Shown here piece by piece: positions 8,425 through 17,437 of a stretch of 64,000 nucleotides of DNA. Both the position numbers and the translations under genes were made by a program. Below the pieces are notes generated by a model, which did not search any database, was not told the origin of the DNA, and worked only from the letters and a program-made list of their open reading frames with translations. Origin of the DNA: Paludibacteraceae bacterium (GTDB lineage Bacteria; Bacteroidota; Bacteroidia; Bacteroidales; Paludibacteraceae); contig JAFUVS010000015.1 in the NCBI GenBank assembly GCA_017471175.1, positions 1 through 64,000 on the forward strand, given 5' to 3'. Within the stretch, counting starts at the first letter, position 1, and each line of letters begins with the position of its first letter.

Positions 8425-9627
8425 ATGAAGATATTGGTTTTGAACTGCGGTTCTTCTTCTATTAAGTATAAACTGTTCAATATGGACGACCGCTCTGTGA
8501 TGGCACAGGGAGGTGTAGAGAAAATCGGTTTGAAAGACTCGTTCCTACAGGTTAAGTTGCCGAGCGGGGAGAAAGTGAAGATCGAGAAAGAGATGCCGGA
8601 GCATACGGTAGGTATCCAACTGATACTGAATACGCTGATTGATCCGAAGATCGGTTGCATCAAAGACTTGAAGGAGATAAACGCAGTGGGTCACCGCGTG
8701 GTTCACGGCGGCGAGGAGTTTGCTTCGTCAGTACTGATAACGGACGAGGTGAAGGCAATGGTGGTCAAGTGTTCGGATTTGGCACCGCTGCATAACCCTG
8801 CGAACCTGAAGGGTATAGATGCGATTGAGAAGACGTTGCCGGGCGTACCGCAAGTGGGCGTGTTCGATACGGCTTTCCATCAGACGATGCCGGATTATGC
8901 GTATATGTACGCCATACCCTACGAGCTGTATGAGAAATATGCGATTCGCCGTTACGGTTTCCACGGGACGAGCCATCGCTATGTAAGCCAGCGCGTATGC
9001 GAGTTCTTGGGCGTTGAAGCGAAGGGCAAGAAGATTGTTACGGCTCATATCGGCAACGGCGGCAGTTGTGCGGCTGTTATGGACGGCAAGTCGGTGGATA
9101 CGAGTATGGGTCTGACTCCTATAGAGGGTCTGATGATGGGAACGCGTGCAGGCGACTTGGACTTGGGTGCTGCCACGTACATTATGGACAAAGAGGGCTT
9201 GGACACGGCAGCTTTCTCGAACCTTGTGAACAAAAAGTCGGGATTGTTAGGCGTAAGCGGCGTAAGCAGCGATGCGCGCGACATCGATGATGCCATCAAA
9301 CAGGGCAATAAGCGTGCCGACTTGGCAAGAAGGATGTTCATTTACCGCGTGAAGAAATATATCGGTGCTTACGCAGCTGCTATGGACGGATTAGATATTC
9401 TTGTCTTCACGGGCGGAATCGGCGAGAATGACACGTATATCCGCACGGAGATAGCCAAAGGTTTCGGTTATCTTGGAGCCAAGATTGACGAAGAGAAGAG
9501 TCTGAAGACGCGCGGCGAGGAGGTAGTTATCTCCACTCCTGACAGCAAGGTAACGGTATGCGTCATACCGACAGACGAGGAGTTGATGATCGCCACGGAT
9601 ACGGAAGCCATCGTAACGAAGAAATAA
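8425..9627 (+). CDS. ackA: acetate kinase
   Basis: 400 residues, normal length. It transfers phosphate from acetyl phosphate to ADP, giving acetate and ATP. Hallmarks of the acetokinase family are all present: VLNCGSSSIKYKL at the start, GHRVVHGGE, FDTAFHQTMP, the RRYGFHGTSHRYV signature, HIGNGGS, GLMMGTRAGDLD and FTGGIGEN near the end. It follows pta by 70 bases and precedes the GH13 gene by 7 bases, so transcription probably continues. The pairing with a glycoside hydrolase in one unit couples sugar breakdown to acetate/ATP output, which is an inference from gene order only. Confidence 0.97.
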   Translation: MKILVLNCGSSSIKYKLFNMDDRSVMAQGGVEKIGLKDSFLQVKLPSGEKVKIEKEMPEHTVGIQLILNTLIDPKIGCIKDLKEINAVGHRVVHGGEEFASSVLITDEVKAMVVKCSDLAPLHNPANLKGIDAIEKTLPGVPQVGVFDTAFHQTMPDYAYMYAIPYELYEKYAIRRYGFHGTSHRYVSQRVCEFLGVEAKGKKIVTAHIGNGGSCAAVMDGKSVDTSMGLTPIEGLMMGTRAGDLDLGAATYIMDKEGLDTAAFSNLVNKKSGLLGVSGVSSDARDIDDAIKQGNKRADLARRMFIYRVKKYIGAYAAAMDGLDILVFTGGIGENDTYIRTEIAKGFGYLGAKIDEEKSLKTRGEEVVISTPDSKVTVCVIPTDEELMIATDTEAIVTKK

Positions 9628-9634
9628 GTAGCCG

Positions 9635-11290
9635 ATGAAACCGATTATATATCAGGTCTTTCCGCGCACATTCACCAATTATAACGAGACACGTCGCCGC
9701 AACGGCAGTCGCGAGGAGAACGGCTGTGGCAAGTTCAACGAGATTACGGCGAAGGCGTTGCAGGCGATACGTGACTTGGGTGCTACGCACGTATGGTACA
9801 CGGGTGTCATCCGTCACGCAACCGCCGAGCGCAACAACCCTACGATTACGAAGGGCAAGGCGGGCAGTCCGTATGCCATCACGGACTACTACGATGTAGA
9901 TCCGGATTTGGCAGTGGATGAGACGAAGCGAATGGCCGAGTTCGAGAGCCTTATCCGCAGAACGCACAAGGCGGGTCTGAAAGTGGTAATGGACTTCATA
10001 CCGAACCATGTGGCGCGTGAGTACAAGTCACTGTGCAAACCAAAAGGCGTGCGTGACTTGGGCGAGACGGATAATCCGTCGTGGGCTTTTTCGCCGCTGA
10101 ACAACTTCTATTATCTTCCGGGTGAGGATTTCAGTCCGCAGTTTGAATGTAATTATAAGGAATCGCCCGCGCGCGCGACGGGTAATGACTGCTTCAGTGC
10201 TCATCCGAATGAGCAGGACTGGTATGAGACAGTGAAGTTGAACTATGGCGTTCACTATATGGGCGGCGGCGAGAAGCAGTTCCAACCGATACCTAACACG
10301 TGGTACAAGATGCAGGATATACTGCATTACTGGGGCAGGAAAGGTGTGGACGTATTCCGCGTGGATATGGCGGAGATGGTGCCGGTGGAGTTCTTTGAGT
10401 GGGTGATAGCGTCTATCCGCACGTTCTTCCCGAACATACAGTTTATGGGCGAGTGCTACCAGCCTGCGTTGTATCGCAGGTACTTGGAGGCGGGTTTTGA
10501 CTACCTGTACGACAAGGTGGGTATGTACGATTACCTGCGCGGTGTGACGAGCAAGAACTGGCCTGCGGAGGGCATCACGCAACGCTGGCAAGCCGTGGAA
10601 GAGATACGGGACAAGATGGTGTATTTCCTTGAGAACCACGACGAACAGCGCATTGCGTCGGGTTTCTTCTGCGGCAGCGGTCACTGCGCCGAGCCTGCGA
10701 TGACGGTAGCGGCTACGTTGGGAACGAATCCTGTGCTTATCTATGCCGGGCAAGAGTTGGGCGAGACGGGCATGGACGTGGAAGGCTTCTCGGGCATGGA
10801 CGGCAGGACGACAATCTTTGACTACTGGGGTATCCGTTCGCTGCAAGCGTGGGCTAACCACGGCAAGTTCGACGGAAAGGGTTTGAGCGAAGACCAGAAG
10901 GACTTGCGAGAGTTCTACCAGCGTCTGCTGACCGTGGCGCGCGATAACAAAGCGGTTTCGGAAGGCAAGATGTACGACCTGGAGTATGCGCAGGGCGAGA
11001 ACTTCAACAAACACGAGCAGTATGCCTATCTGCGCAAACAGGACGAGGAGGTGCTGCTGTTTGTGATGAACTTCGATGACCGCGAAGTGGAGGTGGATGT
11101 CCGCATTCCCGAGGAGGCTTTTGCCTACTTAGAGCAACCGGAGTGGGTGCAGGCGAGTGCCGTGGATCTGTTGACGGGCAACAAATACAAACAGATGAGC
11201 CTTTGCCCGACGGAGATTATTCATCTGACATTGCCTGCATGGAAGAGCGTCATACTGCGCTTCGAGGAGACAAAAAAGAAGAAGAAATAA
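9635..11290 (+). CDS. alpha-amylase family (GH13) glycoside hydrolase
   Basis: 551 residues with no signal peptide, so probably cytoplasmic. The four GH13 conserved regions are visible: DFIPNH (region I), VFRVDMAEM with the catalytic aspartate (II), FMGECY with the general-acid glutamate (III) and FLENHDEQR (IV). The N-terminus IYQVFPRTFTNYN is typical of bacterial alpha-amylase-like enzymes that act on maltooligosaccharides or glycogen; substrate cannot be set from sequence. The last 80 residues look like the usual all-beta C domain. A lysine-rich tail ends the protein. It starts 7 bases after ackA and is followed by ubiA after 12 bases, suggesting one operon. Confidence 0.92.
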   Translation: MKPIIYQVFPRTFTNYNETRRRNGSREENGCGKFNEITAKALQAIRDLGATHVWYTGVIRHATAERNNPTITKGKAGSPYAITDYYDVDPDLAVDETKRMAEFESLIRRTHKAGLKVVMDFIPNHVAREYKSLCKPKGVRDLGETDNPSWAFSPLNNFYYLPGEDFSPQFECNYKESPARATGNDCFSAHPNEQDWYETVKLNYGVHYMGGGEKQFQPIPNTWYKMQDILHYWGRKGVDVFRVDMAEMVPVEFFEWVIASIRTFFPNIQFMGECYQPALYRRYLEAGFDYLYDKVGMYDYLRGVTSKNWPAEGITQRWQAVEEIRDKMVYFLENHDEQRIASGFFCGSGHCAEPAMTVAATLGTNPVLIYAGQELGETGMDVEGFSGMDGRTTIFDYWGIRSLQAWANHGKFDGKGLSEDQKDLREFYQRLLTVARDNKAVSEGKMYDLEYAQGENFNKHEQYAYLRKQDEEVLLFVMNFDDREVEVDVRIPEEAFAYLEQPEWVQASAVDLLTGNKYKQMSLCPTEIIHLTLPAWKSVILRFEETKKKKK

Positions 11291-11302
11291 GCGTTTTTCC
11301 TT

Positions 11303-12271
11303 ATGAAAGAGACATTGCGCGATTATTGGCGATTGGTACGCGGAGGGAACTTGTGTTTCCTCGGCGTGCTGATGTGGACGATGACGTATTGGGTGGCTGA
11401 ACCTGTGCTGCGGATGTATCGTTTCACAGACCTGATACCGTGGTGGTTATGGCTACTCATTACGTTAGCGACCGTGTTGATAGCAGCGGGTGGTTATGTG
11501 GTGAACGACTACTTTGATGTGAAGATTGACCGCATCAACCGTCCCGACCGCTTGGTAGTAACGCGCACGGTGAGCAAGGATGCGGCTATGCGTCTGTTCT
11601 ATGTACTGACGGGCTTGGGTGTGGCTTGCGGTATGGGAGCCGCGTGCGTGGTTCGCAGTTCTTCGCTGGCTATTATTTTTGCGCTGGTACCGGGGCTACT
11701 ATGGTTCTATTCGGCGAGTTACAAACGGATGCTGATAGTGGGCAATCTGATCGTGGCTTTCCTGTCGGCTTTGCCTCCGATAGTGATTGCATTGGCAGAA
11801 ACGAGTTGGCTGACAAAGATATACGGGGCTGATATGCTTCGCTATATGCCGATAGGACAGAGTCTGTTTGCGTGGTTGGGCGGTTTTGCGATGTTTGCAT
11901 TCCTGTGTACTTGGATTAGGGAGATGGTGAAAGACTTGCAGGATCAGAACGGCGACAGGGAGTTAGAGTGCCACACGATGCCGATTGTATGGGGTGAGAC
12001 GGTGACGAAGGTGTTTGCCACGTGCCTTATCGTGCTGACAGCGTGTCTGATAGCGTATTTGCACTGGGGCGGAGTGATGCCCTTTGCAACAAATTGGCAT
12101 AGTGTGGCGACGCGATATATTGTGTTCGGATTGTATGTGCCGATGGCTTGTGAGTTGGCATTGTTGTGGTCGGCGAAAATAGATACGGACTACCGTTCGG
12201 CACAGGGGCTGATGAAGTTCGTGATGTTTATCGGAGTGCTATTTTCATACGTGATAAATAGTATGTTGTAA
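11303..12271 (+). CDS. UbiA-family prenyltransferase
   Basis: 322 residues with about eight to nine hydrophobic segments, an integral inner-membrane protein. The first aspartate-rich motif of the UbiA superfamily is at residues 68-83 (NDYFDVKIDRINRPDR). A second is in REMVKDLQDQNGDRE (about 210-225), which suits Mg-prenyl-diphosphate binding. In Bacteroidales this type is usually labelled geranylgeranylglycerol-phosphate geranylgeranyltransferase, but the true acceptor is not certain. From memory of other Bacteroidales genomes, this gene commonly lies next to a Maf gene; here maf is 6.5 kb away (18749), with an AT-rich cluster between. Start chosen at ATG 11327-upstream position 11303, 12 bases after the GH13 stop. 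Confidence 0.88.
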   Translation: MKETLRDYWRLVRGGNLCFLGVLMWTMTYWVAEPVLRMYRFTDLIPWWLWLLITLATVLIAAGGYVVNDYFDVKIDRINRPDRLVVTRTVSKDAAMRLFYVLTGLGVACGMGAACVVRSSSLAIIFALVPGLLWFYSASYKRMLIVGNLIVAFLSALPPIVIALAETSWLTKIYGADMLRYMPIGQSLFAWLGGFAMFAFLCTWIREMVKDLQDQNGDRELECHTMPIVWGETVTKVFATCLIVLTACLIAYLHWGGVMPFATNWHSVATRYIVFGLYVPMACELALLWSAKIDTDYRSAQGLMKFVMFIGVLFSYVINSML

Positions 12272-12369
12272 TATAAATTGGTTGTTGAGTTTTATCAGAA
12301 TTTAGGAGTGGCACGATGACGTTGTTCGTACTTTTTTTGCAAAAAAACAAAAAAGTCTAAATCGTATCG

Positions 12370-12396
12370 AAAAGTGTAAAAAAAGACACGTTTTTT
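12370..12396 (+). terminator. weak intrinsic terminator after ubiA
   Basis: AAAAGTGT (12370-12377) can pair with ACACGTTTT (12386-12394, one bulged G), followed by T to 12396. The stem is A/T-rich and short. It lies 100 bases past ubiA and just before the next promoter. Confidence 0.4.
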
Positions 12397-12410
12397 CATT
12401 ATAATTTTTC

Positions 12411-12438
12411 TTTGCACTTAATTTTTATACTACTTTTG
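12411..12438 (+). promoter_or_regulatory. Bacteroidota-type promoter of the leader RNA
   Basis: TTTG (12411-12414) and TACTTTTG (12431-12438) with a 16-base spacer. The -7 box is an exact TAnnTTTG match; the spacer is slightly short. The expected start of transcription is about 12443-12448, at the beginning of a long hairpin-rich region without a credible gene. Confidence 0.7.
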
Positions 12439-12442
12439 CGGT

Positions 12443-12958
12443 CGAATTCAGTTAAATGTACGAAATTGTACAGCAAACCGATTTCATATTCCACGCTGAA
12501 GGGAAATATGTCATGTAAGGGTGGAATAGGAGACTGATAGTCCGTTGTGCATTAAGCGTGGCATAGCGATGCCACGTGTTCAACGGAAGCATAAATCGGT
12601 CTTTAAGACATAATTATAGGCGTTTATTGAACGCTGTTTGCGACTCATCAGAATCTTCGCAACATTTTGTACCAAGTCCAAACAGATACCAATGAATGTC
12701 CTCGGGATATGTAATTATTCCCTGACAACGTAGTATGTTGTTGTCATACCGGCAATCTACTGCCAAAGTGCCGTTCACCATTGAACGGCAAGAGATTAGC
12801 GTAGGTTAGGTAGGATATCAATGTCCGTGCTGTTTAGGGTTGGCGATAGTGTTATCGCTTACATATTTCAGCGTGGACTTCGTTTGTTATTCTACTTGGT
12901 ACGGGGATTGCGAAGCCCTTGATGAGCGTGAAGAGCAAGTGAACTTCACGCTTTTATT
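12443..12958 (+). ncRNA. long structured RNA (about 510 nt), possible Bacteroidales-1-like or operon leader
   Basis: No credible gene lies here, yet the region is dense in perfect inverted repeats. ACCGATTT (12477-12484) pairs with AAATCGGT (12593-12600), closing a domain. Inside it are TATTCCAC/GTGGAATA (12487-12494/12521-12528) and a compound stem CCGTTG/CAACGG (12542/12581) over CGTGGCAT/ATGCCACG (12557/12569, loop AGCG). Further stems follow: GCGTT/AACGC (12620/12630), TTGCGA/TCGCAA (12638/12657), TGACAAC/GTTGTCA (12723/12740), TGCCGTTCA/TGAACGGCA (12769/12782, loop CCAT), GCGATA/TATCGC (12843/12853). It begins at a strong promoter and ends in a terminator-like hairpin. It has no match that I recognise to tmRNA, RNase P, 6S or SRP RNA. 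The Bacteroidales-1 motif of Rfam has the same promoter-to-terminator layout, but homology was not tested. It may also act as an attenuated leader of the gene cluster that starts at 13008. Confidence 0.72.
12925..12958 (+). terminator. terminator or attenuator hairpin at the end of the structured RNA
   Basis: A 9-bp perfect stem, AGCGTGAAG (12925-12933) with CTTCACGCT (12944-12952), loop of 10, followed by TTTATTTG. No promoter-like box was found between it and the lipoprotein start at 13008, so the downstream genes may depend on readthrough. Confidence 0.65.
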
Positions 12959-13007
12959 TGTGTGTAAATGTGGCAGTTATTGTTTAACCTTAAAAATATC
13001 AAGAACT

Positions 13008-13613
13008 ATGAAAAGGAAAATTATGAGGAGATGTAATTTGTTGATTACATGTTTTTTGTGCCAGTTGTTTTTTCTGTGCAGTTGTACAGCTTGTAAGCAT
13101 TGTTCGCGAACATTATCCAGTGACCAATTTCATTCGGACTATAGCGTGTTAGTTGATGATTCGGTAAAAAATCTGATCGGAGACTCAATTGTTTCGATTG
13201 TTTTTGCTCCTTCAAAGGTTGAATTATACCGATTAAGTTTATCTCCTATTAGTAAAGATACGACAAAGAAAGATTCATTAGTCGCCTTTCACGATTTTTT
13301 TATAGCAGAAAATCGAGGTAATTTGTCCGAATATCAACTAAGTCCCATTCTTTTTCTACTCTCCGATAGAGATACCTATCCGGGGATTGAAGCATTGGTG
13401 ACGACTCCTTTCAGTCCGTATGCGGCTTTGCGTTTTCGGAAGGATGACGCGAGTGTAGATATAGTGTTTTCTATCAGCGGTGGCAGAATTAAGATCTATA
13501 CACAAGACACGGTTTCTTCTGAAATCAAGTATGCACAGGAGCGTTTATTTATTAAGTATTTCCAATCCGCCCTTGGGGATGAAAGATTAGCACGTTTATT
13601 ACAATTATTATAA
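13008..13613 (+). CDS. putative lipoprotein of the caspase cluster
   Basis: 202 residues from ATG 13008. An upstream in-frame codon at 12840 would put 56 codons inside the structured RNA and before the signal peptide, so it was rejected. The N-terminus is basic (MKRKIMRRC), then hydrophobic, ending in LFFLCSC, a plausible though not perfect lipobox. The rest has no recognised domain; it contains beta-rich stretches (SIVFAPSKVELYRL; VDIVFSISGGRIKIY). It is likely periplasm-facing. First gene of a tight plus-strand series; the next gene begins 39 bases after its stop. Confidence 0.7.
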   Translation: MKRKIMRRCNLLITCFLCQLFFLCSCTACKHCSRTLSSDQFHSDYSVLVDDSVKNLIGDSIVSIVFAPSKVELYRLSLSPISKDTTKKDSLVAFHDFFIAENRGNLSEYQLSPILFLLSDRDTYPGIEALVTTPFSPYAALRFRKDDASVDIVFSISGGRIKIYTQDTVSSEIKYAQERLFIKYFQSALGDERLARLLQLL

Positions 13614-13652
13614 TGTGATTTATGTAGTATAAACCAATAATTTACGATTAAT

Positions 13653-14825
13653 ATGAAAAGGATTTATCTTTTAGGTATTATTATGTTGGCATTCAGTCAC
13701 CTAATAAGTGCTCAACGTTTGTTCAAATATATCTATGCCGATACAAATGATGAGTCAATCGGAAAGGCTGCCCGAGTAAGTGAACTTAAATATGGTAGTA
13801 TGTTAGGAGAAATTGAAGCGGCATTAACATGGGTTAATTCACCGGCTATTGTTGTTCGCGATAGTTTTGACTGTAATAAAGAGATGTTGCTAAAGGATCT
13901 TAATGCTTTAGATTGTTCCAGTGAGGATGTTGTCATATTCATCTATTGTGGACACGGCACAAGGAGTTTAGAGGATATGTCAGACTTCCCGCAAATGTGT
14001 TTTGCCAAACCTCAAACTCGAGATTATCATATAGCGGATGACTTTTATTTGCTTGAAAATGTTCGCAATTTGATTATGCAAAAATGTCCGCGTATGTGTT
14101 TAGTGATCGGTGATTGTTGCAATAGTTATGACCCTAATCTTCCTCCAATAGATATTTTTTCAGATGGTATGGGCAGTAATGTCAAGAAGTTGGATGGACC
14201 TGGTGCAAAATGTTGCAGAGATTTGTTTTTGTCAAAATATGGCAGCGTAATGTTAACAGCGAGTGTAAAAGGCGAGTATGGTTGGTGTGATTCGAGGAAT
14301 GGAATGGTATTACAGAATAATGTCTCCAATGAGTTTCGGAAAGTTATTAAGGAATTAAAATGCTATGACAATTGGGAAAGCCTCTTATCGACTATTCGCG
14401 ATAATACGAAAGCTACATCTATTATGGATAAACAAGGTAAAAGGTGGACACAAACACCAATATATCGAATTGAATTATCCGACAAGTTATCGGACAAGTG
14501 TTCTAAAACAGAACCGAAACCGAACCCCACTGACCCCACGTTGAAAGCAGACTTACTTAAAATAGCGAATAACAAAAGTTATACAATGGATGAACGCAGA
14601 CTAATGCGGACGGAAGTGCTGAATACCTATTTTGATAGTAAGGATGCGTTGATTGATATAGTGGGCAATCATGGTACAATTGTGATGTCCACTACTATAG
14701 AAAAATACCTTTTGCGCATAAGTACAGAGAAGAATATGGTGAATTTGGTCATATTCAATGACGAGAAAGCCAAAAGCGGTAAGACAATGTATCTAAAATT
14801 ACACGAGATCTATTCTGAAGAATAA
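13653..14825 (+). CDS. exported caspase-like cysteine peptidase (C14-type)
   Basis: 390 residues. A signal peptide (1-20, ends LISA) directs export. The caspase p20 fold is at about 25-240. The catalytic histidine is H101 in FIYCGHGTR, and the catalytic cysteine is C155 or C156 in VIGDCCNSYD, each at the end of a hydrophobic strand as in bacterial metacaspase-like proteins. After a proline-rich hinge (around 285-295, PKPNPTDPT) comes a 95-residue C-terminal domain of unknown type. Substrate is unknown; caspase-fold enzymes cut after basic or acidic residues depending on subfamily. Surrounding genes all encode exported proteins, so it probably acts in periplasm or at the surface. A second, more typical caspase lies at 60611-61624. 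Confidence 0.85.
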   Translation: MKRIYLLGIIMLAFSHLISAQRLFKYIYADTNDESIGKAARVSELKYGSMLGEIEAALTWVNSPAIVVRDSFDCNKEMLLKDLNALDCSSEDVVIFIYCGHGTRSLEDMSDFPQMCFAKPQTRDYHIADDFYLLENVRNLIMQKCPRMCLVIGDCCNSYDPNLPPIDIFSDGMGSNVKKLDGPGAKCCRDLFLSKYGSVMLTASVKGEYGWCDSRNGMVLQNNVSNEFRKVIKELKCYDNWESLLSTIRDNTKATSIMDKQGKRWTQTPIYRIELSDKLSDKCSKTEPKPNPTDPTLKADLLKIANNKSYTMDERRLMRTEVLNTYFDSKDALIDIVGNHGTIVMSTTIEKYLLRISTEKNMVNLVIFNDEKAKSGKTMYLKLHEIYSEE

Positions 14826-14853
14826 AAACATATCAAACAAATAATTATTGATT

Positions 14854-15495
14854 ATGAAACAAATCATTATTGCAGTAGCGGTATTATGCGGATGCATTAA
14901 CCTTTCCGCTCAACAGAACAAAGGGTTAAGCAAAGAGGTTGAGGAAGATATAAAGCAAGCATGCAAAGAGACTGTAGATGCTTTTACCTATCACATATCC
15001 TATATAGGAGACAAGCGGAATTCGGATGCGACAAAGGATGACCATATTCAGACGGCATTAAGTTACTTTGTCGGAGATGGAGAGGGCATCTACTTGTATG
15101 ATAAAAATGGTGAGAAGATTATGGAAGACGGGGCCTATAAATTTGAGGTCAATCCGCCAATAATAGAAATAACCTCGTTAAATCGGGAAAGCAGACATGC
15201 TTTTATCAAGACCTACTTAAATAGCCTAAAAAGTCTTCCGTACCAATCGGTAAAGATAACAACTTCAAACGCATACTTTGTTTCCGACTTACACCCTATT
15301 AAAGACAATGTATATGAAGCCACGATGGCATTTGGTCAAGTATTTATCGCGGAGAATGGTGATATACTTATGTATTCTGACTACACAGAGAAGATAGTTA
15401 GAATGCGCATAACTCGATTGGTCTATTACGATAAAGAGCGCTGGGATATTAAGATGGGAGATATTACTGCAAGAGAAACAAAACCAGCCAAATAA
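14854..15495 (+). CDS. exported hypothetical protein of the caspase cluster
   Basis: 213 residues from ATG 14854, chosen over a TTG two codons upstream. Signal peptide of about 20 residues ending NLSAQ. The mature part is mixed alpha/beta with no recognised family. Segments such as EEDIKQACKETVDAF and the later MAFGQVFIAENGDILMYSDYT suggest a small globular periplasmic domain. It starts 28 bases after the caspase stop and is followed after 12 bases by the next exported protein. Confidence 0.7.
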   Translation: MKQIIIAVAVLCGCINLSAQQNKGLSKEVEEDIKQACKETVDAFTYHISYIGDKRNSDATKDDHIQTALSYFVGDGEGIYLYDKNGEKIMEDGAYKFEVNPPIIEITSLNRESRHAFIKTYLNSLKSLPYQSVKITTSNAYFVSDLHPIKDNVYEATMAFGQVFIAENGDILMYSDYTEKIVRMRITRLVYYDKERWDIKMGDITARETKPAK

Positions 15496-15507
15496 AAATC
15501 AAGCAAT

Positions 15508-16254
15508 ATGAGAAGAAACATAGCTATAATATTTATGTCTTTCATCATTCTGCCTTCAATGAATGCACAAAAATTCGTTATAGACGATGCCTTTATAGAA
15601 AACTACGCTTTTAAGGTTAAGCAGATTAGCGAGTTTATGAGTCGTTTTAATTTAGAGACGTGTTTGATTACTCCCAAGCAAGATAGTCTATGGCGTGTTT
15701 ACAACCGTGTTTTATTATTTGACAGAGAGACATACGAAACCAATCAGCAAAGAGCAGATTCCTTAATTAGTATGATTGAAAAGGATAGCATTCAATTACA
15801 TTATTCAGATACAATATGGACGGCATACGCCAAATGCAGAGTCAGTTATATGGGGAAAGAAGATAGTATTGTATTAGCCTTAAAGCCCGAATTGCGTGGC
15901 GAGAATATGTATCGGTGGGTAATAGTTGAAGCATTCGGTGAGTTATTATCCTTACCATCTAAAACACTATCGGAGCATTTCTATATATCTCCGGTAGATA
16001 ATGAACTCAATTTTATATCATTAAGCCAAATTACGACAAATAATTCGAGCAATATTATGCAATATGCAGGCAGTCAGTTTGAGTTGGATGGCTTGTCTGT
16101 ATTCTATACTATGGTTTATACGAAGCAACTGCGTATCCTAAATGTTCAAGAAATGACCTACCATTTTGACTTATCCCATAACCATAGTTTTGATGTATGC
16201 TATTTCAATCGAACCGATAAAAATTCAGGTTGGCTAATTTATAACTTCAAATAA
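15508..16254 (+). CDS. exported hypothetical protein of the caspase cluster
   Basis: 248 residues. Signal peptide ending SMNA at about residue 20. No known domain recognised. The protein has a charged helical N-terminal part (ISEFMSRFNLETC) and a beta-rich C-terminal half (YAGSQFELDGLSVFYTMVY). Spacing is 12 bases after the preceding stop and 7 bases to the next gene, consistent with one transcript. Confidence 0.7.
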   Translation: MRRNIAIIFMSFIILPSMNAQKFVIDDAFIENYAFKVKQISEFMSRFNLETCLITPKQDSLWRVYNRVLLFDRETYETNQQRADSLISMIEKDSIQLHYSDTIWTAYAKCRVSYMGKEDSIVLALKPELRGENMYRWVIVEAFGELLSLPSKTLSEHFYISPVDNELNFISLSQITTNNSSNIMQYAGSQFELDGLSVFYTMVYTKQLRILNVQEMTYHFDLSHNHSFDVCYFNRTDKNSGWLIYNFK

Positions 16255-16261
16255 GGGGTTT

Positions 16262-17431
16262 ATGAAATTAAAACAGATATTATTTGCAATTTGGTTTCTA
16301 TCGTACATTGGCGCAGACTATGTATCTGCCGCTATTTCATCTTCTTACATCACAGAAAGGGTTCGGCAGTACTACTCTGAATTAAGTCTATTTGCGCAAT
16401 ATGGCGATAAAGATGAAGGAAGGATTCATAGAGAAAGGATAAAGAATGAGTTGTTAGTAGATGGATTAGGATTGATATTTAATGATATAGAATACAGTCT
16501 AAATAATCGAAATCAGCCGGATACAAGATTTGACAGCTACATAATAAGTATTTTTGGTAATAAGGTAGTTTCCTTTATGCCGCAAAATATACAAACGAGT
16601 TTGCAAGGAGATGACCATTGGCGAGCAACTTATTTACTAACTGTATCTGATAAATACCAAAAGCGATACGACATCGAATTAGAAATGCTGTTCAATACGG
16701 ATGGCAAAATACTGACTATTCAGCGTAAACAACAAAAAAGGTTTAAATTAAATACGTGCGATGTATATTTCTTTCCGTATACCGATAGAATCGAAAACGC
16801 AAGTAACAAAGTGTTTTACAACGGAAAAGGAAATTTGTTAATTGCAATTAGATATGAAGCAAATTTTTTACCGGATATTGCTGTTTCGGTACGAAAGGAT
16901 GGTACATTTTATCCTGCAAAAATAGTCAAAGATAAACATTCAAACGAAGTCTATGCAAGCGGCATTTTCCCGAAAGACAGATTATTTGATAACGGAATTT
17001 ATGAATTGCGTGTCGTTGAAAAGACAACCAATAGGACTCTATATGAAGGAAAGTTTGAGATTAAGCAACCGAAGGAGTCAGAGTTTAAAATAACAAGAGT
17101 ATATGTAAGTAAAGTGGGCAAAGATGGTTCTGTGCTTTCTAAATATGAAAAAAAATTTTATGGATTGCGCGTGGAAATTTATTATACCCGTTTGTCTGCT
17201 CCTAAACAAATATCCTTGGATTTTAAGCACGACAAAAACGGCAAAAGCGGATACACCAACGAAAACACTAAAATAGAACTACCGGTTGGCACTTTATATT
17301 CGTTTGTTCTGGATAATTATGGACAACAAATGAGAAATGAGGGGAAGTATATTTTTGATTTTTATGACATAGTTAATAATAAGAGGAGCAATAATAAATT
17401 GTATAGCGAGACATATATTCCGATAAAATAA
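16262..17431 (+). CDS. exported hypothetical protein of the caspase cluster
   Basis: 389 residues. Signal peptide about 1-23 (ends YVSA). Two parts can be seen: residues 25-170 with a helical start and a beta-sheet reminiscent of the two preceding proteins (DHWRATYLLTVSDKYQ), and residues 190-389 with beta-sandwich-like strands (GIYELRVVEKTTNRTLYEGKFEI; GKYIFDFYDIVN). The second part resembles bacterial Ig-like modules but was not assigned. The gene is very AT-rich. The next gene starts 6 bases after its stop. Confidence 0.68.
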   Translation: MKLKQILFAIWFLSYIGADYVSAAISSSYITERVRQYYSELSLFAQYGDKDEGRIHRERIKNELLVDGLGLIFNDIEYSLNNRNQPDTRFDSYIISIFGNKVVSFMPQNIQTSLQGDDHWRATYLLTVSDKYQKRYDIELEMLFNTDGKILTIQRKQQKRFKLNTCDVYFFPYTDRIENASNKVFYNGKGNLLIAIRYEANFLPDIAVSVRKDGTFYPAKIVKDKHSNEVYASGIFPKDRLFDNGIYELRVVEKTTNRTLYEGKFEIKQPKESEFKITRVYVSKVGKDGSVLSKYEKKFYGLRVEIYYTRLSAPKQISLDFKHDKNGKSGYTNENTKIELPVGTLYSFVLDNYGQQMRNEGKYIFDFYDIVNNKRSNNKLYSETYIPIK

Positions 17432-17437
17432 TAAGTT

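Noticed and set aside
12443..12958. Retron RNA, tmRNA, RNase P RNA or group II intron
   Set aside because: No reverse transcriptase follows, and the conserved sequence signatures of those RNAs that I could look for by eye are absent.
12840..13007. Upstream extension of the lipoprotein gene into the structured RNA
   Set aside because: The added 56 codons precede the signal peptide and overlap the terminator-like hairpin; ATG 13008 gives a normal export signal.
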